From NCBI GenBank assembly GCA_965657965.1, contig CBFHQM010000028.1, positions 1 to 29,164 on the forward strand: 29,164 nt of DNA. The letters run 5' to 3'. Below, in pieces: positions 23,666-29,164 of the stretch; the first letter of the stretch is position 1; the number at the start of each line of letters is the position of its first letter. The DNA is from UBA8752 sp965657965. Its GTDB lineage: Bacteria > Bacteroidota > Bacteroidia > Flavobacteriales_D > Sanyastnellaceae. Made by a program: the position numbers and the translations under genes. A model generated the notes under the pieces. The model did no database searches. It saw only the letters and a list, made by a program, of their open reading frames with translations, and was not told where the DNA came from.

Positions 23666-24866
23666 CCCCTGCGTACTCTGAGAGGTAGGCAAAAGCGGCG
23701 TTGAGTTCTCCTTGCAACGTGGTCTCAGAGGCTCCGTCCAAAATGCCTTGTGCATCTCCCTCCACCACAAGTGGAACGATGTGTTCCATCAAGGTGGCTC
23801 CAAAATCGGCACTGGCGTCGCGCGGCAGTTCACAGGGCAGATTGTCGACGGCCATCACACCGATGCTGCCGGCCTGCTGAAATGGCACCCGCTTCTCTTG
23901 TATTGGGTCGTATCCGTACATCGGGTCGGAAATCGTGCTGGGCTCCAGTGTGGAGGCCACGGGACCGTCGATGTCGCAGCTGATGTCGGCCACCACAGAA
24001 ATGCGCCAGTCCTCATCTCTTACGTCGTTGCGCGTGAAGAGAAAGGGAGACCCTTCTGCCCAAAAATGACCGGCCACGAACAGGTCTGTGGAGCGGGCAA
24101 AGGCCATGAAGGTGCTTTCGTAATCAATGGGGTCCTCGCAGAACTCGTCGAGGTCAAAGCCACCATCGGTTCGACGTCGGTTGTAATCGGAGAGGTCGAG
24201 GTGGGTAAACACAGGCTCTCCAAAATCCTCCCTGAGGTAGTCCACCGGGTGAACCTCTCGAATTTTTAGTGCCTCGAGGATTTCACGGGCACCGTTGCCC
24301 ACGCGGCCATGGCCAGTGAGTGCAATTTTGGTGTGGGCGGGCAGTTTGACTTTGGAGAGGTGCCCCTCCATTTCCTTGCGGTCTGCGCAGTCAATGGCCC
24401 GCGGCAATGTGTAAGCGTCGTGCTGAAGTCCAAAGGTGCGGAAGGCATTGTATGTACCCACAATCCCCGCGTAGCGACCAAAGCCAATGATCCTACGTCC
24501 GCCAGGTCGCTTGAGCAGTTCGTAATCAATGAGCCGAATGCGTTTGTCCAAGCAGGCCTTGAGCAATTTGGCATTGTAAGGCTGCAGCTTGTAGGTGTGC
24601 GAGAAGAAGAAGTAGGTCTTGTCGGGAATCAATTGGTCGATGGGCACCTCTTTGACGCCAAACAACACGTCGCAATCGCTCAAGTCCTCATTCAATTCCA
24701 CGCCCGCGGCCGCGTATTCGGCATCGGAAATGCGGCGAACATCGCTGGGTTGCACGACCAATTCCACGTAGGGGAAACGCTCCAATACAGCGGTACAATG
24801 TTCGGGTGTCAGCGGGACGCGCTGATCGGGGGGCACTTTTCCTTCTCTGATGATTCCGATTCTCAT
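23652..24866 (-). CDS. NAD(P)-dependent saccharopine/alanine dehydrogenase-like enzyme (LYS1 type)
   Basis: The enzyme has 404 residues. It opens with IREGKVPPDQRVPLTPEH, the N-terminal motif of the alanine dehydrogenase/transhydrogenase family, and shows RIIGFGRYAGIVGTYNAFRTFG and the nucleotide-binding ALTGHGRVGNGAREIL, both close to lysine-forming saccharopine dehydrogenase (LYS1). DNLPCELPRDAS near the C-terminus is also typical. The reaction is probably reversible NAD-linked cleavage or formation of an imino-linked amino acid, but the substrate cannot be fixed; alanine or another amino acid remains possible. The ATG at 24866 was chosen, as the reading frame upstream is short and has only a weak start. 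The 3' end overlaps the TonB-like gene by 14 bases in tail-to-tail orientation. Confidence 0.85.
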   Translation of the reverse strand: MRIGIIREGKVPPDQRVPLTPEHCTAVLERFPYVELVVQPSDVRRISDAEYAAAGVELNEDLSDCDVLFGVKEVPIDQLIPDKTYFFFSHTYKLQPYNAKLLKACLDKRIRLIDYELLKRPGGRRIIGFGRYAGIVGTYNAFRTFGLQHDAYTLPRAIDCADRKEMEGHLSKVKLPAHTKIALTGHGRVGNGAREILEALKIREVHPVDYLREDFGEPVFTHLDLSDYNRRRTDGGFDLDEFCEDPIDYESTFMAFARSTDLFVAGHFWAEGSPFLFTRNDVRDEDWRISVVADISCDIDGPVASTLEPSTISDPMYGYDPIQEKRVPFQQAGSIGVMAVDNLPCELPRDASADFGATLMEHIVPLVVEGDAQGILDGASETTLQGELNAAFAYLSEYAGVTGQ

Positions 24867-24991
24867 GGCCTTTCTCTCAACGCACAGCAAAGTAGAGAGG
24901 TTGCAGGCTCATTTGGCAGGAAAATCGCCCGGTTTTTGTGGTTGTCAAGAATGCCGCTTGGGGAAAACTGTGCGGGGGAGAAGGAGCGGGA

Positions 24992-26086
24992 TTACTTCAA
25001 CTTGAATGAAGCCAAAACCGGCTGGTGGTCGGCATACCGAAAATCAGCATCGACGGTCTGATGATCCACGACTTCCACATTGGGAGAGGTGAGGTAGAAG
25101 TCAATCACGGAGACGAATGTGCTGTCCGGGATGTACCGAGTTTGTGTCTCCCGATGGGAGGGGGTGGTGGCGTCAAACGTCCAAGACCATTCCGTGGGCA
25201 AGAAGTCCGCGTTGATTTTTAGGTATTCGTTTTCGGTGGTCACGCCGACAGCCAATTGATCAGGAGTAAATCCCGGAGGACACTGATTCCAATCACCGCC
25301 GGCAATCACATGGTGACCTTGGCTGTATTCCTTGCGCATCAACTCCCGCAGAAACGCCATTTGTTGCGCTTTGATGTAGCCCCCTTGATCGTAAGCAGAA
25401 TGGTGGAGATTGATCAGGACCAACTCGCCATTGCCGAATGGAATCCTGTTGACGAGCAGACAGCGGTCAAGCTGGAAAATCCGGTCTTTCCAAGGGTATT
25501 CACCTGGCAGTTGCAGCCTGTTTGAAGAGGAGGAATGATACGCCGAGTATGTGGCCAGACCGCTCAATACTTTGCCGTAAACATTGAAGGGTTCGAGGTT
25601 GGGCACGGGGATGCGCTTGACGTCGTAATTGGTGGCGAAATGCGCCTCCATCTGCGGCAAAACTTGAGAAAAGGCTTCGAACTGGTTGGTGTAGTGGCTT
25701 CGCTTCGACCGCTGGTCTACCTCTTGCAATAAGCAAAAGTCCACTGGGTGATCTTGTAGAAATGCGGCAATGCCAGACTGATTTTTTTGGACAAGGTGCA
25801 GCGGTGTAATGACGTCCATGTCGCCCGAATGGAGTTGCCGTCCCTGTTCGTAGAAAAATGCGGTTTCCGCTCCGAGTCCAGCGTAGCCTATGTTCCAAGT
25901 CAAGCAGGTGATGGTGCTGTCTTGCAGCAAAGTGCTGAGCGCGGGGCCTTCATTTGTTGCCGGGATGACATCGGCGGGTTGGAAATCAGTCAGTCCAGCA
26001 TGGGCAAACACGGCGGCCACGTAAAGCATGAACGCTGCGGGCGGAGCGGTCAGGATGAGCAGGACGCGTCGAATGTATTTGGCCAT
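24992..26086 (-). CDS. Endonuclease/exonuclease/phosphatase (EEP) family protein, membrane-anchored
   Basis: The protein has 364 residues. A hydrophobic segment at about 7-29 anchors it or acts as an uncleaved signal, so the catalytic part should face the periplasm. EEP motifs are in order: TWNIGY (N65), LLQEVD (E122), LINLHHSAYD, AGGDWNQCP (the Asp-x-Asn pair), IDFYLTSPNV, and the final YADHQPV with its catalytic Asp-His. These residues bind Mg and carry out phosphodiester or phosphomonoester cleavage in DNase I, sphingomyelinase and inositol phosphatase relatives. The extracytoplasmic location favours a lipid or nutrient substrate over DNA repair, but this is inference. The start is the ATG at 26086. 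It is divergent from the DUF3089 gene and 125 bases upstream of the dehydrogenase gene. Confidence 0.87.
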   Translation of the reverse strand: MAKYIRRVLLILTAPPAAFMLYVAAVFAHAGLTDFQPADVIPATNEGPALSTLLQDSTITCLTWNIGYAGLGAETAFFYEQGRQLHSGDMDVITPLHLVQKNQSGIAAFLQDHPVDFCLLQEVDQRSKRSHYTNQFEAFSQVLPQMEAHFATNYDVKRIPVPNLEPFNVYGKVLSGLATYSAYHSSSSNRLQLPGEYPWKDRIFQLDRCLLVNRIPFGNGELVLINLHHSAYDQGGYIKAQQMAFLRELMRKEYSQGHHVIAGGDWNQCPPGFTPDQLAVGVTTENEYLKINADFLPTEWSWTFDATTPSHRETQTRYIPDSTFVSVIDFYLTSPNVEVVDHQTVDADFRYADHQPVLASFKLK

Positions 26087-26149
26087 GTTGTTGCAAGTTT
26101 AATCTGAACCTTGTTCGGTGATGGCCATGAATGGGTGCATTTTTGAGAA

Positions 26150-27190
26150 ATGGATCAAAAGCGGTTAGGGTGTGTTGCGGCGGCGTTGCTTTTGTTGGCA
26201 GGGGGGTGCAAGCGCTTTGAGTCCGTTGTGGAGACGGGGTTGTACGTCGAGCGCATTGCCACTTCGTTGGAGCCACTGCCGGCGTCGCCTGATTACAGTG
26301 ATGAGGCCTGTTGGTCAGCGCTGCCATGGAGGGACGATGCGGCCGATGAACTGCCCAAGGGACGCTCGGTGTCGGAAGGACCGGGCACGGCCGATGTCTT
26401 TTATCTGCACCCTACGATTTTCGAGAAGGGTCCGGCTTGGAATGCTCCCGTGGACAGCACGGCATTGAACGCAGTCGTGGACCAATGGCCGGTGCGGCAC
26501 CAGGCGTCGATTTTCAATGGGGCTGGCCGTGTGTTTGCCCCTCGGTATCGCCAAGCGCACATCCGTGTTTTTGCCGTCAAGGACAGCTTGAGTTTGGCAG
26601 CGCTTCAGTTGGCATACAGCGACATTCGGGAGGCATTCCAGCATTACTTGGATCACCACGACAAGGGGCGGCCGCTGATCCTCGCCGCCCACAGTCAGGG
26701 AAGTTGGCATGCGCGCTGGTTGCTCCAAGAATTCTTCGATGGCACCGCATTGCAGGAGAGGTTGGTCGCCGCCTACATCCCCGGGATGGACATCTATCCA
26801 TCGGATTTCAAGGCGGTCAGGCCCTGTGAGTCTGCTACAGACCAACATTGCTATTGCGCTTGGATGAGCTATGGCACAGGTTACGTGCCGCCATGGTTGG
26901 GCTACAAGAAAGAGCCGCCGAGTGCCATTCATCCCATTTCATGGACCACGGCGCTGGATCAAACCAATGACCGTGGACTTCACAAAGGCGCCGTTCGGGA
27001 GTCGTTTCGGAACAAGAATCCGGGCAGCATTACCGCACAATTGAGGCCCGAAGGGGTGTTGTGGGTGGATCAGCCGCACATGTTTTTGGTGGGCCGTTGG
27101 CTTCACCGAGAAAATTGGCACGTGGGTGACTTCAATCTTTTCTGGGACAACATCCGAACCAACGTTCACGAGCGTGTACAGGCCGAATAA
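26150..27190 (+). CDS. DUF3089 domain-containing putative lipoprotein (alpha/beta-hydrolase-like)
   Basis: The protein has 346 residues. The N-terminus (MDQKRLGCVAAALLLLAGGC) looks like a lipoprotein signal with Cys20 as the lipidated residue, although the -3 position is Ala, not the usual Leu. The body matches DUF3089: ADVFYLHPTIF at 81-91, FAPRYRQA at 129-136, and a nucleophile elbow AAHSQGSW at 179-186 with Ser183, as in alpha/beta hydrolases. A lipase- or esterase-like reaction is likely, with no known substrate. The gene is divergent from the EEP-family gene (63 bases between starts), and the T9SS cargo gene follows 32 bases after its stop. Confidence 0.85.
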   Translation: MDQKRLGCVAAALLLLAGGCKRFESVVETGLYVERIATSLEPLPASPDYSDEACWSALPWRDDAADELPKGRSVSEGPGTADVFYLHPTIFEKGPAWNAPVDSTALNAVVDQWPVRHQASIFNGAGRVFAPRYRQAHIRVFAVKDSLSLAALQLAYSDIREAFQHYLDHHDKGRPLILAAHSQGSWHARWLLQEFFDGTALQERLVAAYIPGMDIYPSDFKAVRPCESATDQHCYCAWMSYGTGYVPPWLGYKKEPPSAIHPISWTTALDQTNDRGLHKGAVRESFRNKNPGSITAQLRPEGVLWVDQPHMFLVGRWLHRENWHVGDFNLFWDNIRTNVHERVQAE

Positions 27191-27222
27191 GCAGTCTGTG
27201 ATTTCCGTTGTACCTATGCACC

Positions 27223-28518
27223 ATGCATCTTCAACGATATGGTGCCCTTCTCGCAGGGGCTTTTTTTATGTGTTTTTTTTCGGTCAGCTCAGCTCAGGTG
27301 AGCCTCCCGTTTGACTTTGAACTCGCAACAGTCAATTCTGTATTTACGGATTTCGACGGGGGCACTGCAGAAGTGGTCGCCAATCCGGCCCCTGACGCAG
27401 TCAACGAAAGCGCCTCGGTGGCGAAGATTGTGCGCGATGGTGGCTTGCCATGGGCGGGATCGCTGATTCAGCTCGATGATTACCTCGACTTTTCAGAAGC
27501 GACCAGCATTCGCATGAAGGTGTGGTCACCACGTCAAGGCGTTCGCATCAAGTTTAAGTTGGAGGGCGACGCGGAAGTGGAAGGAGACCAGTGGAACGTG
27601 ACCCAAGGCGGATGGGAAACCATGCATTGGAACTTCGTGGGAGCGCCTTCAATGCTGTTCAATAAGCTCGTGTTCATGTTTGACTTCGAAAATGTGGGCG
27701 ACGGATCAGCGGAGTCTACATTTTACTTCGACGACATTGAACAGGTAGACGCGAGCGACGGTTTGGCCACAATGGATTTGCCTGCGACTTTCGAGGACCC
27801 TGCTGTGGACCCGACCACCTATGATTTTTGGGGCGCGGCTTCCCAAATCGTAGAGGACCCAACCAATCCAGGAAACAACGTGGTGGAGGTCGTGAAGATG
27901 TCCACGGCAGCACCATGGGCGGGAACCGTCATTGGTACGTTGGCTGGTTTGGCCAACCCCATTCCTTTCACAGCGGAGGAGTTGGAGGTCAGCGTCCGTG
28001 TATGGACGCCTGAGGCCGGCACCCCCATCCTCCTGAAGGCGGAAATGGCGGGCAATCCGATCGCGGTGGAGACCATTCAGTACTCATCTCAGGAAGGGTG
28101 GGAGACGTTGACTTGGAACTTTGGCAATGAATTGCCCAACACGCCTGAAATCGAACTGGGCTTCCCCCACAACTTGCTGGCCATCTTCTTCGGCTTTGGC
28201 GAGGATGCTGTGGAAGGAGGAGCCACTTACTACTTCGATGATGTCTACTTCGGAGAGGCGCCCGTTACCAACGGCGTAGAAGCCCAGGCGGCATCCACGG
28301 TTACCGTGTTCCCGAACCCAGTGGGTCAGAATGACCTTTTGCGTGTGGCCGGTGTGGCCTCCGGCACGATCGCCACAGTGGTCGACGCCATGGGCCGCAC
28401 AGTATGGCAAGGAGCGTTGGCCGCCAGCGGCAACCGCCTTGGCCTTCGCACAGGCACTTACACGGTGCGCATCCAGACCACCCAGGGCACGATTCGCCAA
28501 CAGCTGTTGGTCCGCTAA
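27223..28518 (+). CDS. T9SS type A sorting domain protein with two CBM-like repeats
   Basis: The protein has 431 residues, with a signal peptide at about 1-24. Two related beta-sandwich units follow. Unit 1 has PWAGSLIQL, SIRMKVWSPRQGVRIKFKLE, GGWETMHWNF and FYFDDIEQV. Unit 2 has PWAGTVIGT, EVSVRVWTPEAGTPILLKAE, EGWETLTWNF and YYFDDVYFG. Both look like carbohydrate-binding modules without a catalytic domain. Residues 360-431 (TVFPNPVGQNDLLRV to TIRQQLLVR) are the type A sorting domain for export by the type IX system and surface attachment. The ATG at 27223 was preferred to a TTG five codons earlier. A stable hairpin follows the gene. It is probably a surface glycan-binding protein. Confidence 0.87.
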   Translation: MHLQRYGALLAGAFFMCFFSVSSAQVSLPFDFELATVNSVFTDFDGGTAEVVANPAPDAVNESASVAKIVRDGGLPWAGSLIQLDDYLDFSEATSIRMKVWSPRQGVRIKFKLEGDAEVEGDQWNVTQGGWETMHWNFVGAPSMLFNKLVFMFDFENVGDGSAESTFYFDDIEQVDASDGLATMDLPATFEDPAVDPTTYDFWGAASQIVEDPTNPGNNVVEVVKMSTAAPWAGTVIGTLAGLANPIPFTAEELEVSVRVWTPEAGTPILLKAEMAGNPIAVETIQYSSQEGWETLTWNFGNELPNTPEIELGFPHNLLAIFFGFGEDAVEGGATYYFDDVYFGEAPVTNGVEAQAASTVTVFPNPVGQNDLLRVAGVASGTIATVVDAMGRTVWQGALAASGNRLGLRTGTYTVRIQTTQGTIRQQLLVR

Positions 28519-28538
28519 CCACAGGCCTCTTCTTACTG

Positions 28539-28546
28539 TATGTTTG
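28539..28546 (+). promoter_or_regulatory. TAnnTTTG box in front of ssrA
   Basis: TATGTTTG is a perfect match to the Bacteroidota -7 consensus and is the only such match between the T9SS cargo gene and the tmRNA. It lies about 100 bases before the mature tmRNA 5' end, so it would need a processed leader. There is no TTTG at the normal -33 distance, and the hairpin at 28548-28577 starts directly behind it, so a chance match is possible. Confidence 0.25.
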
Positions 28547-28547
28547 T

Positions 28548-28577
28548 AAACCGCTTTGGCTTGGGCCAAGGCGGTTT
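28548..28577 (+). terminator. Terminator-like hairpin after the T9SS type A gene
   Basis: A 13-base-pair stem with one G-T pair (28548-28560 with 28565-28577) and a TTGG loop lies 30 bases after the stop. The sequence behind it (GCGCTTCTGCGTGTTTTG) is only moderately T-rich, so it may be an imperfect rho-independent terminator or a structure that protects the message end. Confidence 0.55.
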
Positions 28578-28644
28578 GCGCTTCTGCGTGTTTTGTTCTC
28601 TGACATCCTGCCACCGAAGTGGAAAAACAACAACAACAATAACT

Positions 28645-29043
28645 GGGGCCGATTTTGGATTTGACAGCAAGACAAACGGCACGGTCAGCATGCCGAGTGC
28701 TTAGGGTAGCCACTCGTTAATCCCGAAACCCGAGCCATAACTGGCAACACTTCCTACGCGCTCGCAGCATAATCCTCTCGGAGGATTTGCCTAATTCTAG
28801 CCACAAGGTGGCAGAACGAGCTGTCCCGTCTCGTCGTTCGGATCCTATCCGCGAGACAATGGGGCATCAGGAGAATGGATCTAGCGAAAGGGGCGTCTTG
28901 ACCCTGTAGCGAAACTTTANNNNNNNNNNGAAGATGGGCCGTCCACGGTCAGCCTTCGGTCGAAAATCAATCGTGGACTGAGCATGGAGAACGCCGCGCG
29001 CGTTGCTTGTTTGGACCCGGGTTCGACTCCCGGCGGCTCCACA
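28645..29043 (+). ncRNA. ssrA: Transfer-messenger RNA (tmRNA), interrupted by ten N
   Basis: tmRNA frees stalled ribosomes and adds a degradation tag. The 5' end GGGGCCGATTTTGGATTTGAC is the conserved tmRNA start. Its first seven bases pair with CGGCTCC at 29034-29040 to form the acceptor stem, with one G-U pair. The T arm is GGACCCGGGTTCGACTCCCGG just before. The tag reading frame at 28743-28772 gives GNTSYALAA then TAA, the form usual in Bacteroidota. A perfect hairpin (28771-28787) follows the stop codon, and GTCCACG pairs with CGTGGAC late in the molecule as in a pseudoknot. The genome encodes ACA, not ACCA, after the stem, so CCA must be added. Ten N at 28920-28929 break the molecule. 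Confidence 0.95.
28920..28929. other. Sequence gap (ten N) inside the tmRNA gene
   Basis: Ten consecutive undetermined bases lie between the tag-proximal and 3' halves of ssrA. Such a short uniform run usually marks a join made by an assembler, so its true length is unknown. Both sides fit one tmRNA, which supports the join. Confidence 0.98.
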
Positions 29044-29164
29044 TTTTCAGTGTGCAAAACTTCACCCGCAGTTCTCAGGGTCGTCAACTTTGGGTGATTT
29101 CATTTTTCAGCACTTCATCAGCAACCTGAATTCTACAGCCTTTTGAAATTGGCTTTAGTTGGTG
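29044..29164. other. Non-coding sequence after ssrA
   Basis: No gene is seen between the tmRNA and the window edge. TCACCC at 29062-29067 could pair with GGGTGA at 29092-29097 across a 24-base loop and is followed by TTTCATTTTT; this is a weak candidate for the tmRNA terminator. Confidence 0.4.

Noticed and set aside
24309..25061. Plus-strand open frame of 250 codons
   Set aside because: Antisense to the LYS1-like dehydrogenase for most of its length, with no recognisable domain.
28626..28643. AAC-repeat (AACAACAACAACAATAAC) before ssrA as a CRISPR or functional repeat
   Set aside because: It is a short simple repeat with no spacers; at most it is an unstructured part of the tmRNA precursor leader.
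29010..29043. Separate tRNA gene suggested by the GGTTCGACTCC T-loop and CTCCACA end
   Set aside because: The matching 5' half is the tmRNA start at 28645, and no D arm or anticodon arm precedes it.

Overview
The window is chromosomal DNA of a member of the Bacteroidota, most likely a fairly GC-rich, flavobacteria-like aerobe. Supporting signs are a fused SecDF, sorting domains of the type IX secretion system (T9SS) of both type A and type B, Bacteroidota families (DUF5606, a PafA phosphatase, an HsdR N-terminal-like protein close to holA), TAnnTTTG-like -7 boxes in place of E. coli-type promoters, and a tmRNA whose tag reads GNTSYALAA. No phage, transposon, CRISPR, rRNA or ordinary tRNA gene was seen. 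The window is mainly housekeeping and cell-envelope genes.

Layout. 1-130: possible tail of an unknown gene and a strong terminator. 145-3066 (-): secDF. 3166-3897 (+): DUF4159 exported protein. 3912-4505 (-): DUF4389 membrane protein with an internal duplication. 4543-10667 (-): a tight five-gene unit, in transcription order acyl-CoA synthetase, PAP2 phosphatase, CrcB/FluC fluoride channel, PafA-type alkaline phosphatase and M61 peptidase, with three overlapping stop/start junctions. 10725-17162 (+): HsdR_N-like nuclease-fold protein, DUF5606 protein, 3-hydroxyacyl-CoA dehydrogenase, holA, hemE and two tandem paralogous OmpA-family proteins with a lectin- or CBM-like front half. 17185-22810 (-): UMF1-type MFS transporter, L-2-hydroxyglutarate oxidase, a large L-type lectin/Ig-like/CHU_C secreted protein and a small Cys/Lys-rich exported protein. 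22889-23665 (+): TonB-like protein. 23652-26086 (-): saccharopine/alanine dehydrogenase-like enzyme and an EEP-family hydrolase. 26150-28518 (+): DUF3089 hydrolase and a T9SS type A cargo protein. 28645-29043 (+): ssrA, interrupted by ten N.

How the genes fit together. SecDF drives Sec export, which many products here need: the two T9SS cargoes, two OmpA-family anchors, PafA, the DUF3089 lipoprotein and the small Cys-rich protein. FadD-like synthetase and the 3-hydroxyacyl-CoA dehydrogenase belong to fatty acyl-CoA metabolism, LhgO feeds 2-oxoglutarate, hemE serves haem synthesis and holA serves replication. The least explained parts are the paired OmpA proteins with a shared CxC junction, the Cys/Lys-rich protein, the stand-alone nuclease-fold protein next to core genes, and the five-gene phosphatase/fluoride-channel operon. 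None is a demonstrated new system. All functions are inferred by reading motifs in the translated sequence, without database searches.
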